From Bryoerythrophyllum caledonicum (taxonomy: Eukaryota > Streptophyta > Bryopsida > Pottiales > Pottiaceae): a stretch of 64,000 bases of DNA. Below, piece by piece: positions 34,818-45,289 of this stretch. Where the stretch lies: assembly GCA_963971425.1 (NCBI GenBank), contig OZ020515.1, forward strand, positions 4,580,678-4,644,677. The letters run 5' to 3'. The first letter of the stretch is position 1. The number at the start of each line of letters is the position of its first letter. The notes under the pieces are model-generated. The model was given only the letters and a program-made list of their open reading frames with translations, ran no database searches and had not been told where the DNA came from. A program made the position numbers and the translations under genes.

Positions 34818-37800
34818 CAGGGTTGGTTTTTCACAAAGTTTTAACCCATCCATCCAAAAACCTTGAATTGAAAGGCAAAATAAATTGCAAGCCGTCCCAA
34901 AATCGGTAATCTCAAAACCAACCCGTCCATGGAAAGGTTAAAAAAAAACAACCCGTCCCAAAACCGGTTCAAAAAAGAAATACCCGTCCCGTATGTTTAT
35001 AAAACAAATTATATTAAAAAAAAACCAAAAAAAAAACACAAAAAAGGAATAGGCAGAGCCTACAGGCGGCAGCTGCAGAGCCTAGCCATTGCAGAGCTTG
35101 GTTTGGCTCGGCTCTGAAGCCTGGCCCGGCCAAGCTCTATAGCTCATGTCGAGGTTGAGGCTGCACAGGCTGCACAGACTACGAGGTTTAGTTTTTCGCT
35201 CGTTTTTTTGGGTCCAGCTCTTGCACAGCTCAATGGTGCGTTTTCAGCCTGGTTGTGATTTTTCGAGGTGGACTAAAGCTTCATGACCTAGGTATGTTTG
35301 TTTACTTTGATATTTCTTATTTTTTTCAAGTGATAGAGAAGTAATATATACAAGAAATCAACATAGAGTCTAGGTTTAGGGTAAGTCACACATTTAGGGT
35401 TTTTGTATTTCATGTGTGTGGTGATTGATCTGTTTTGAATATGTATTGCAGTTATGTCTTTGCCAGTGTCTGGAGTACCCAGGCAAAGGAGAGATGCCCG
35501 GCAACAGAGCATTCTCCATATGTTTAGGGCATCTTCTTCTTCTCAAACTTTGAGTGATGGGAGGAATGAAGTGCCTGAGTTGCCAGAATCTTCTACTAGG
35601 GGTTCTCTACGTGGTATTCCTGATGTTGAGGTAGAGCAAGGTGGCGTTCAAGGTCATGATCAGATCAGAGAGGACATTGAGATGGCGGAAGAGAATGAGA
35701 TAGGGGAGGACAATGATTTTGATGATAGTGCACATGAGGAGGATAGTGTAGGAGTACAGGTTCCAACTCATGGTGGTGGAGGGCGGCCTCCAAGAAAGAG
35801 GAAGTTTATGCCCGTATGGCATCAGGGAAGGCCCTGGTTGATGCACATTGCTCTCCCTAGACAGATGCCCTACATGAAGTGTGCAGCATGTGAAGCAGCT
35901 GGTCAAAACTCACGATGGGGGACTAGAGGAGACGGTTGTGAGTCATTGCGACTTTCAGCTGTGAAGGAGCATGAAGGATCAACCCTTCATGCTCATGCCA
36001 TGCTCGGGTGGAGATCGGTGAGAGATAACCCTGAGGCACTTGCCATGGCTAGACATGTGGTAAATGCTATTGATGCAGAGAGTACTAGAATTGTTTGTTG
36101 TATGAAGATTTTATACCATTTGGTAGTTAATGATAGAGCTATCAACCAATATGAGGATATGTGTCAGATAATTAGACACCTCAGGGCTCCAGACATGCCT
36201 ATCAATGATGAGTACGGTGCTTACACTAGTAGACAATCTGCATATGATTTTTTGTGGGCCATTTCACAGCATTTGAGGGATATTGATCTTTTAGAAATTA
36301 GAGATTCACTGGTGATCTCTCTTCTTGTAGATGAATCAACCGATCGTAGTCTAGAGCAGCATTTTGATTGTGTATGTTTGCAGTCTATCTTGTGGTGGCT
36401 TAGGCCCTCCACGTATGCAGTATGTTGGTTTGTCTGGTGTTCCACGAGCCACATGAGAGGTATTCTATAGGAATGTGGTGGATTTATTGGAGGAGTTGCA
36501 GTGGCCACTTGACAAATTAGTGGCTTTAGCTACTGATGGAGCGGCTTCTATGACTGGGGTGAGACAAGGACTAGCAGGCAGACTTCGGGCAGATGTACCA
36601 ACACTTGTTAATGTGCATTGCATTGCACATAGGTGAGTCTTTAATTTTAAGTTTTTTTTAATGAATTTCATTATTTTCTAGAACGTAATATATTCACTAA
36701 TTAATTCCCGTGTTTGTTTAGAGATGCACTGGCAGGCAGCGATGCAGCTGAGGCATCACCAGAGCTATAGGTTTTGGATGATTTCTCCAACTTTGCATAC
36801 ACGTGGGTGGGCAGGTCATCATTGCGGCGGACACAGCTTGATCAGTTGATGCTGGAGTTTGCGATGGATCCATTGGTTGTTCTCCACATACATGGAGTTC
36901 GATGGTTATCCCGTGGACAAGTGATGCAACGGATTTTGGATTGTATGCCCTCGTTTCTGGAGCTTTTCCGTGAAGAAGAAGCAATGTGGTATCGTAAATT
37001 CACATCCTTTCAGTTTCAATTCCTTCTACGGTTACTTGTGGATATTCTTACTGAGTTTAATAAACTCAATAAGCTATTTCAGAGTGACCATGTGGATATT
37101 ACTCAGATTGGAGGTCATTTAAACATTTGTATCACAATATTGAGTAGACGTTTTCTAGTAGCAAGAGGTGCAGCATTTGGAAGAGGTTCAAGGGCATTGT
37201 GGCCATTTTTGGAGACATGTGCAACTTCTATGGAGATGGGGTATCCAGTTGCAGATGTGGCCTGAGAACCTATCCAATGCATTTGGAGAGTGTTACTGGG
37301 AGAGCCGGTACTATTGAGGAGTGCAAACTCATTGGGGCAGAGTATGTGCAGAGGGTGGTGGATGCATTGAATAACAGGTTTCCAGACTTAGGCATCTTCA
37401 ATGCATGCAAGCTCTTCAGCCCCAATATCTATCCTGCAAATGATGATGAGAGGATTCGTATTACTGAAGAGTGGTTGGAGAGGTTGTTTGTGAAGTTCCA
37501 GAGTTCTGAAGAAGAACAAGATCGGTGTCGAGGTGAGTGCTTGGAGATGGTAGAGACCATGAGAGAGATGATCCCAAATAAGTCTTTATTTGAAGCATGG
37601 GAGTTTGCAGGTACAACTCCAGAGTGGTCCATCAATTAATTTTGTTTGAGTAACTTGTGGAGGAGAGTTATGGTGATTCCTGTGAGCACTGCAATATGTG
37701 AGAGGGGTTTTTCCAAACAAAACCTGATCAAGAGTCATCTCCGTACTAGGTTGAAGTTGGAGGCTTTAGATGCTTTGATGCGCATTTCATGTGCAAATAT

Positions 37801-38305
37801 TCCAGTTGAAAACATCAATTGGAATGCAGTGATGCTTGTCTGGAGAAATATGAAGGATAGTAGAATTCATCCACTTGTTTGAATGGTAAGTTCTTTTTTT
37901 TTTGTAAAAATTGAACATGTTTATATTAACTAAATTTTTATACAATTGCTTAGTTTACCTTCAATTTAAATCTTTGACATTGTGTTCTAAATATTGTGGT
38001 TGATAAATCAATGTGTGCAGGTGAATCCAGCCTTTTGAAGATTGGTATTTTGATTTGGTATTAGTGGTTTGACTCCATTATGTTTACATTCACATGTCAT
38101 ATATGACATAATGTAATTGATATCTGCATCATTCATTTTTTTGGGAAATAATTGTCAAAAAAAAAATTATTTTTAGAACCCGTCCAAAGTGAATTTGACA
38201 CGTCCAAAAACCAGTTCATTTTCAGAGAACCTGTCCACTGGAAATGTTTTTTTTTTCAGAACATGTCCCGGGACATGTTAGGGACCTTGTGAAAAATCAC
38301 CACTG
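34818..38305 (+). mobile_element. hAT DNA transposon, degenerate, with terminal repeats and 8-bp target duplication
   Basis: The left end CAGGGTTGGTTTTTCACAAA and the right end, reverse-complemented, CAGTGGTGATTTTTCACAAG form an imperfect terminal inverted repeat with the CAG start usual for hAT. The flanking octamers CCTCCCTC (34810-34817) and CCCCCCTC (38306-38313) match at 7 of 8 positions, as expected for an aged 8-bp target duplication. CCCGTCC/GGACRTG motifs cluster near both ends, as hAT subterminal transposase sites do. The transposase gene inside is broken. Confidence 0.8.
35454..37882 (+). pseudogene. hAT transposase, degenerate
   Basis: The frame starts after a splice-acceptor-like TTGCAG with MSLPVSGVPRQRRDARQQS; a donor-like GGTATGT at about 35291 suggests an intron in the leader. 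Signs in order: a zinc-finger-like CAACEAA...H...H (about residues 143-178), LLVDESTDRSLEQH (first catalytic Asp block), ATDGAASMTGVRQGL and NVHCIAHR (second block, 36520-36632), a GT-AG intron at 36633-36720, HIHGVRWLSRGQ, and the C-terminal dimerisation block IPVSTAICERGFSKQNLIKS (37676-37740). There is a stop TAG near 36765 and several frame changes (near 36440-36470, near 37200-37260, and around 37640), so it cannot make a full transposase. Confidence 0.8.
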
Positions 38306-38442
38306 CCCCCCTCACTTCATCTCAAACTTGGGCACCTTCCCGCTGGCGTGGAAAATTCTCCGTCAAGGGTGGAGATGCTCTAACAACTGTATTTGTACCG
38401 TTACAGTAATAGAAAAATGAAGTGAAAAGTACAGAAAAAATT

Positions 38443-38542
38443 CACAATTTAGCTCTATTAGAGCTAAAGTGTACACCATCAGTAAATGTAGGGAACTATA
38501 AAGCAAATACGCACACTTTAGCTCCATTAGAGCTAAAGTGTG
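38443..38542. repeat. Palindrome pair, CACACTTTAGCTCC type, 69-bp period
   Basis: Near-palindromes at 38443-38473 and 38512-38542 with the spacer CACCATCAGTAAATGTAGGG. The spacer is alignable with those at 27304 and 33238, showing a common roughly 70-bp repeat unit. Confidence 0.75.
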
Positions 38543-39540
38543 CACGGGCATTTATTTTTTAATTATACAATTGCAAGATGTGGTCTTAACATACTTATTG
38601 TCTGTTCGATTGTCATAGAAAATAATATCAAACTCATAAATAAACAAAACTTGAATTCAAAGTAATAGAATCTTAAAATCGTAGCTTTAAAACTCTCTTA
38701 AGTGTGCTTCACCTAATAATTGGTGTAGGAGGAACTTATATATATCGATGGTAATGAATTTACTCCTTGTGTAATGCAAAAATTGAAATCAAGTGAAGTG
38801 AAAGCCAGCTGATCCACTAAAACCATGAAAGAAAACTAAACACTAAATACTATAAGCGTTCACTTTCGTCCAATTTAAGTTTGTGTATTATTGAGAAAAT
38901 GTCAATTTAGAAGTTTTAATTGAGATCATACGAATGAAATTGGAAATAATAATTTTCCTTTTGCTACGTGTTCGTTGCCCCAAAATATGCAAAATTGTAG
39001 TGTTAATGGCTCCGGAAAATTGTGTTGGAAATTTAGGAGTACACAAATACTATAGGCGCGTAATATCTTAAACTTATTCTGGTAAAATTAAATTGGCTTC
39101 TTAAAAGTCCGGGTATCAGTAACGAAGGTTTAGGATTTGTGGAGCATCCGGCATAATACCCGGGAGTTACACCCCAATATCGCGAAGGGTATCCCGAGGG
39201 TATCTCGGGACCACCAAACGGCCACAGGGTTTCGACCCTCACGGCTTTAGGTGGCCCAGAAACTTCCCCACGAAGTCGTGGCGCGAGCCATTTTTCTAGT
39301 CTTTTCGTTGCAGTCCAGGTTTTCCGTGTACTTCCAGGCGTTGATGTTATGTGAGTTTTGTGAGTTGATGCGTTAGTTTGTGTTAGTTTCGTTATCTACA
39401 GGGATTGTTATGTTTTTACACTGTAGCGCTGTGTATAGGTTCCGCGTGCCATTTCTGGAGTCTAGGGTTTCCTGCGCATAGGGTTTGTAGGACGTGCGAT
39501 TTGTTGTTGTTGTGTGACTTCGTGTACACTGTAGCGCCAG
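38543..39540. other. Intergenic sequence upstream of the 40389 gene
   Basis: AT-rich to about 39060, then more GC-rich (CCCGGGAGTTACACCCC, GAAGTCGTGGCGCGAGCC) towards 39300. No clear TATA box was found. It probably contains the promoter of the gene whose leader exon ends at 39883. Confidence 0.35.
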
Positions 39541-39544
39541 AGTT

Positions 39545-39795
39545 TAGGGATGTTTGCATGAGATTGTGTGAGATTTGTGAGAGTTTCTGTGAATTTGTGA
39601 GAGTTTGTGTGAGTTTGTGTGAGTTTCTGCGAGGGTGTGTGAGTTTCTGTGAGCGTGTGTGAGTTTGTCTGAGTTTCTGTGAGTGTGTGAGTTTCTGTGA
39701 GTGTTTGTGCATTTCTGTGAGTGTGTGTGAGTTTCTGTGAGCGTGTATGAGTTTCTGTGAGTGTGTGTGAGTTGCTGTGAGTTTCTGTGAGCACG
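39545..39795 (+). repeat. GTGAGTTTCTGTGAG short tandem repeat
   Basis: About 250 bp of units mixing GTGAGTTTCT, GTGAGTGTGT and GTGAGTTTGT. It lies in the presumed 5' untranslated exon or promoter of the next gene. The Thr/His/Ser-rich minus-strand frames over it are artefacts. Confidence 0.8.
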
Positions 39796-40503
39796 TAGAG
39801 TCTGAAACGGCCGTGCGTGGAGGATTGACGTGAACAAGTAACAAGACTTCCAGCTTTTCCAGTCGGATTTCTCAGTTTTAAAGGTAAGTGTACTCATTCA
39901 GTCTTGCATTTCTTTTGATATTTGTGTAGTTTTGCTTTTGATATGATGTGTTGAAACATAATATATGTGTAGCATTGCTTTTGATGTATGTGTCAGCACG
40001 TAGATGAGAGTGTTTATTGGTTTCAATGTGCTGGTTTGAATGTGATGATTTGAATGTGGTGATTTGAATGTGGTGGTTTTGTGGTGGTTTGTGGATATTT
40101 GTTGTGCTAGTTTAAATGTGCTGGTTTGTGCTGGTGTAAATGTGCTACTTTCTGCTAGTTTGAATGTGTTGGTTTCAATGTCATTGTTTCAATGTGCTGA
40201 ATTCAATGTGTTTATTTCAAAGTGCTGAATTTCAATGTGCCCATTTCAAAGTGTTGATTTCAATGTGAAAGATTTCAATGTATTGGTTTCCATGTGCTAC
40301 TTTGATTGATTTTGTGTGTGGGTTTGTAATTGTTGTTGCAGGAAGTCTAGTTCCAACAGAATTTGTCTGGGATTAAGGTTCATAAGCAATGGCTGAAAGG
40401 TAAAATCCATACTCTCACCCAGGAGCCCTAAACCCTACGCCTTCAGTATCATATAACGAATGACGAATCTGTACAATCTGCGATGAATACGCTATTCATT
40501 GAA

Positions 40504-40984
40504 CACAGTTTAGCTCGAGTCGAGCTAATGTGGGAAATCCATATTGCACTATTGTCCACACTTTAGCTCGACTCAAGCTAAAGTGTGCCTCCACTGTGCA
40601 CTAATATCCACACTTTAGCTCGAGTCGAGCTAAAGTGGGCCTTTTCTGTAAACCTTTGGCCACACTTTAGCTCGAGTCGAGGTAAAGTGTGATCAATGAA
40701 GCAAACACGAAAGCGCACTTTGGCGCAACTCGAGCGTAAGTGGGCCAAATGTGCACACAAAAGTCTCACTTTAGCTCGACTCGAGCTAAAGTGTGGACTA
40801 TAATACACTATCAAGGTCACGTAATAGCTCGACTCCAACTAAAATGTACGACTGAGTACGTCTTCGGTTGACATAAAAGCGACTCCTGGAAATGTAATCT
40901 TAATATAAACTCTCAAAGACTGGGTTTGAAATATGTCATAACCTCTCTGTAAATACATTTTACCTCGAATCGAGCTAAAGTGTG
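40504..40984. repeat. Palindrome array, CACACTTTAGCTCGA type, in an intron
   Basis: Clear copies lie at 40504-40533, 40557-40587, 40609-40639, 40661-40691, 40765-40795 and 40955-40984, with decayed ones near 40713 and 40818. The first four are spaced 52-53 bp apart, then spacing becomes irregular. The half-site TTTAGCTCGA is much better conserved than the spacers. All lie within the intron at 40400-41733. Confidence 0.85.
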
Positions 40985-41078
40985 AGACAATCAACATACA
41001 GAACAACTCAAACACAACAACATTCAGACTTTAAACAGTCCAAAAGTATAGTAAACCAATGATACCGACGACCCATCT

Positions 41079-41229
41079 CATGTCAACTTCTCGTTATATT
41101 TTCACATGTGTGCAAGAGCTTCAGTCTCGCTTCAACCACTTGAGAACCTCAAAGAGTGAGGTTCGTGAGTGATTAGAGCGGAACTGAAGCTCTTTCGCAG
41201 TTCTGAGAGTGAAACGAGAAGTAGCCATG
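41079..41229. repeat. Fold-back element, copy 1
   Basis: Outer arms CATGTCAACTTCTCGTT (41079-41095) and AACGAGAAGTAGCCATG (41213-41229), middle arms AGAGCTTCAGT (41115-41125) and ACTGAAGCTCT (41183-41193, perfect), inner arms GAACCTCA and TGAGGTTC. The whole could fold into one long hairpin of MITE or miRNA-precursor size. Confidence 0.65.
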
Positions 41230-41311
41230 ATTTGAATAAAAATGTATAGGAAAGTCGTTTGAATCAATACTGTAAGTGTCAGAACTGTTCAGCTATGCAT
41301 TCCATGCATGA

Positions 41312-41341
41312 GCACTTTAGCTCGAGTCGAGCTAAAGATGC
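41312..41341. repeat. Single palindrome, TTTAGCTCGA type
   Basis: GCACTTTAGCTCGA, a central G, then the complement, between the two fold-back copies in the intron. Confidence 0.75.
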
Positions 41342-41395
41342 AGCTAAAACTTGAATACATCATTGATACATTGGTGTAATTGCAGTCTCCTAACT

Positions 41396-41558
41396 CAACT
41401 CACGTCTACTTTCCGTTCACCTCTCATAAATCGTGCAAGAGCTTCAGTCCCACTTCAACCACTTGAGAACCTCAAAGAGTGAGGTTCGTGAGTGATTTAA
41501 GGGGGAACTGAAGCTCTCCCTCATTTCTGAGAGTTGAGCGAGAAGTAGACATGAGTTG
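41396..41558. repeat. Fold-back element, copy 2
   Basis: Same design as copy 1: outer arms CAACTCACGTCTACTT (41396-41411) and AAGTAGACATGAGTTG (41543-41558), the same AGAGCTTCAGT/ACTGAAGCTCT arms, and a central stretch of about 45 bp (CTTCAACCACTTGAGAACCT onwards) identical to copy 1. The outer parts differ more. Confidence 0.65.
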
Positions 41559-41633
41559 ATTGTAAGCGTCTAAGAGAACGTTCTAAATGACTAAATTTTG
41601 TTTTAGAGTATTACTCACATACTTGAATATCAG

Positions 41634-41664
41634 TACACTTTAGCTCGAGTCGAGCTAATGTGTG
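41634..41664. repeat. Single palindrome, TTTAGCTCGA type, near the splice acceptor
   Basis: TACACTTTAGCTCGA, a central G, TCGAGCTAATGTGTG. It lies about 70 bp before the splice acceptor at 41733. Confidence 0.75.
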
Positions 41665-42296
41665 ACCTCGCCGTCCTAATCGGATGATCAATAGAGCAAT
41701 CTAATATCTTTGCTCTGTTTCGTGTTTGTGCAGATCTGAGAGGGACAAGATGGTGTCACAGCTGTAGCACTTCTTCCAGCCAAAGCCTGTCGACGTTGAC
41801 GATGACGATGGGGACGACAACAACCACTTGGATTGCTGGGAGCTGAAGGATCCATCGATGACACTGAAGTGGACGCTTCTGTGGGCGACCTATACGGATC
41901 ATATAGTGTTTGGTCAGACCTTTGCTGGTGCTATCGTCGATCCCCAGCACATCGACTTCAAGACCAAAGTTACTGATGTAGTCCACGAAGATAACGATCA
42001 CGTTAAGTTGTCGTGTGAGACGACCACTGAGTCCTTAGATCCGTATTTCTTTACTATTATAGTAAACAATAGTTCATCTCCCTTCTGTATCTTGGATTTG
42101 GTCGATTCTCTTAGGTCTTCCAAATTTGAGGAAATAGTGACTCAGGTCGAGCATGAGATCTCTCTTAAGAAATGGGAGACTAGTAGCGGACAGCCGCTGA
42201 AAGCAAAGGCTATAGCTAATAAACTGCGCGTCATTCTCTCTAGAATGAGTACCTTTGCCGCTCTAGATAAGGCGAAGAATATCGCGGCAAGACGCC

Positions 42297-45268
42297 TGTG
42301 AGCCGCAAAAACGGCCCACGATGTTGAATGGACCGCGCATCGCGTCCATAAAGGTTAACTAGTAGTCAAAATGGGTTATCCCATTGGTTAGTTCATGGTT
42401 TTCGATTGGATTGACCAAATAGGCCTTCCGACCACTAAATCATTAGTGGGAGCCACATTGTGGTAACCGGGAGTTTTATGAAGATAACCGAAAAAAATAA
42501 ATAAATAGAAGAAAAAAATAAAATAATAATAATGGAGAAAACCAAAACAATAGAAAGGAGGAAAAATGGTGAGAAGGAGAAAAAGAGAAGAAAAAGTTAA
42601 AGAGCCTCAAAGAAAAGGGAAAAAAAAAATATAGTTTAAGAGACCCAAAGGCTTGGGGAAAACCCTCACCATCATTTGGCAAATTAGCCGTAACCCAAAA
42701 CAAGGGGAATTCAATCTAGGCTAATTAGGTAGTTTTTGCATCGTTGAAATTATATTAGAAGCTCACTTATTGGAGATCATGCACACACATGTGGCATGGG
42801 ATTAAAGTAGGTAATTTAGACTTCCTTGGTTAGTGGGACGCCCAATTGTGTTAAAAGCAAGGGTGGCAAGGAGTTAGTGTCATAGGTGAATAGGTTTTTT
42901 ATTAAAAAGGGTCATTAATGGAAGGGCCAAAGGCGGCGGGGAACACCCATGGGAACGAAGGCGAGCTAGGCTGGGGGGTTACCCCTGGAGGTGCACCATT
43001 ATTCGAATGTGGGAGAGTGTGGGGGTAGAGAGAGAGGACTGAGGAATGAGAGCCGGAAGCCTTGGCCACTGTGAGGACGAATTAGGCACACGAAGAGGAA
43101 GAGCAAGACAGCATACGAAGGGGACGATCACAGCACACGAAGAGGAAGAGCAAGACAGCACACGAAGGGGACCATCACAGCACACGAAGGGGACGATCAC
43201 AGCACACGAAGAGGAAGAGCAAGACGATCACAGCACACGAAGAGGAAGAGTAAGACAGCATACGAAGGGGACGATCACAGCACACGAAGGGGACGATCAC
43301 AGCACATGAAGAGGAAGAGCAAGACAACACACGAAGGGGACGATCACAGCACACGAAGGGGACGATCACAGCACACGAAGGAGACGATCACAGCACACGA
43401 AGAGGAAGAGCAAGACGATCACAGTACACGAAGAGGAAGAGTAAGACAGCATACGAAGGGGACGATCACAGCACACGAAGGGGACGATCACAGCACATGA
43501 AGAGGAAGAGCAAGACAACACACGAAGGGGACGATTACAGCACACGAAGGGGATGATCACAACACACGAAGAGGAAGAGCAAGACGATCACAGCACACGA
43601 AGAGGAAGAGCAAGACAACACACGAAGGGGACAATCACAGCACACGAAGGGGACGATCACTGCACAGGAAGGGGACGATCACAGCACACGAAGGGGACGA
43701 TCACAACACACGAAGAGGAAGAGCAAGACAGCACACGAAGCGGACGATCACAGCACACGAAGAGGAAGAGCAAGACATCACACGAAGGGGACGGTCACAG
43801 CACACGAAGAGGAAGAGCAAGACAACACACGAAGGGGACGATCACAGCATACAAAGAGGAAGAGCAAGACAACACACAAAGGGGACGATCACAGCACACG
43901 AAGAGGAAGAGCAAGACAGCACACGCAGGGGACGATCACAACACACGAAGAGGAAGAGCAAGACAGCACACGAAGGGGACGATCACAGCACACGAAGAGG
44001 AAGAGCAAGACAGCACACAAAGGGGACGATTACAGCACACGAAGGGGACGATTACAGCACACGAAGGGGACGATCACAACTCACGAAGAGGAAGAGCAAG
44101 ACAACACACGAAGGGGACGATCACAGCACACGAAGAGGAAGAGCAAGACGATCACTGCACACGAAGAGGAAGAGCAAGACGATCACAACACACGAAGAGG
44201 AAGAGCAAGACAGCACACGAAGGGGACGATCACAACACACGAAGAGGAAGAGCAAGACGACACACGAAGGGGACGATCACAACACACGAAGGGGACGATC
44301 ACAGCACAGGAAGGGGACGATCACAGCACACGAACGGGACGAGCAAGACAGCACACGAAGGGGACGATCACAGCACACGAAGGGGACAATCACAGCACAC
44401 GAAGTGGAAGAGCAAGACAGCACACGAAGGGGACAATCACGAAGCAAGGAAGGAGGGTGAATTGAATTCAATCAGGGAGCCCCTCCCTTCCCCGGCTAGT
44501 AGTCAATGTTTTGTGTGCATGAGGGAAACCTAATTTTCGAAATACAACCAAACTACGCGGAAGCGCTGCCGATTTTTTGCTAAGATTAGGGTTTGTTATA
44601 GATTCAACTAAACAACCGGTTAAGGATCAGTAGTAAGTAACTCAGCTGGAGGTCATACTTAACAAGACTGACGTAGATTAATTATGTGGATGGAAGTAGT
44701 ATATGCGTGGATATGTGATGCATGACCTTGAGTAAAATCATATGTTGAGCATGTACTGCTGGTCGTCGGTTATGAGTTCATGGTTGGGTCGTATGGTTGA
44801 TAGAGGGCTGCCATCTTGTTAAGCAAGAAAAACTAATAATAATACAAAAAACAAACGTAAAAAACGGAGTTGTAATCACGAAGATAGTGAGTAATTAAGC
44901 TTAACATAAAAAGAGGAGCCTGTCTGCTGTCGACTGGTTCCAGGGTCGCACCTAAGTCTGAACCTGATCACTAAGGGTCTACTGAAGTTCGTAATGCTGA
45001 ATTGAACCCATAGGTGGTGAAAACGTTGGATTCGGAGCCCTAGAGCAAAAGTTACCTTTGTTCAAAGGTAGACTCAATCAAAGGGCTGGATTAAATCACC
45101 GCCTCACTAATCAACCAAAAGGAACCTAAGTACGTATGAAAGGTGTAACCATGCTTGCATAAGTTGGTTGTGAATGGGCTGAGGATTGATCACACAAGGG
45201 ACTAGGCCCATATTAGGATCTTGTGTTCAAGATAGGCCACCCTTTAGGGGCGGTTTATTTGGCTCACA
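42297..45268 (+). repeat. 5' LTR of element B
   Basis: 2972 bp, TGTGAGCC...GGCTCACA. It matches the 3' LTR closely outside the internal array, which here runs from about 43075 to 44450 and is some 500 bp longer than in the 3' LTR. Confidence 0.9.
43075..44450 (+). repeat. GAAGAGGAAGAGCAAGAC / GAAGGGGACGATCACAGC array in the 5' LTR
   Basis: Two kinds of 22-25-bp modules, GAAGAGGAAGAGCAAGACAG and GAAGGGGACGATCACAGCAC, alternate irregularly. They keep long frames open on both strands (RRGRARQHTKGTITAHEEEE and the reverse), which I do not regard as genes. Confidence 0.9.
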
Positions 45269-45271
45269 TTT

Positions 45272-45289
45272 TGGTGCGTCTGCCGGGAG
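45272..45289 (+). other. Primer-binding site, tRNA-Gly(UCC) type, element B
   Basis: TGGTGCGTCTGCCGGGAG, three bases after the LTR end, identical to the sites at 8411 and 63125. Confidence 0.8.

Larger units (their letters stand above)
40342..42296 (+). pseudogene. Unrecognised host gene, spliced, cut off by element B
   Basis: A leader exon ends at 39883 (TTTTAAAG then GTAAGTG); the next exon, 40342-40399, holds ATGGCTGAAAG; intron 40400-41733 ends in TTTGTGCAG; the last exon, 41734 onwards, keeps the frame and reads MAERSERDKMVSQL, then a TAG at 41765-41767, then HFFQPKPVDVDDDDGDD and about 160 further codons. The later part (WELKDPSMTLKW, FGQTFAGAIVDPQH, LRVILSRMSTFAALDKAKN) looks like true coding sequence. 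Around the stop, SQL-x-HFFQPK resembles a PCNA-binding (PIP) motif if the stop were Gln, which is inference. I do not know the family. The 5' LTR of element B starts at 42297, in the C-terminal codons, and the rest of the gene is not found on the other side. The big intron contains most of the palindromes and two fold-backs. Confidence 0.5.

Noticed and set aside
39416-39897. Thr/His/Ser-rich minus-strand frames
   Set aside because: They read the GTGAGTTTCT short repeat.
43046-44533. Long open frames on both strands (up to 326 codons) in the purine-rich LTR arrays
   Set aside because: They only read the GAAGAGGAAGAGC/GAAGGGGACGATC modules, exist on both strands, and lie inside LTRs.
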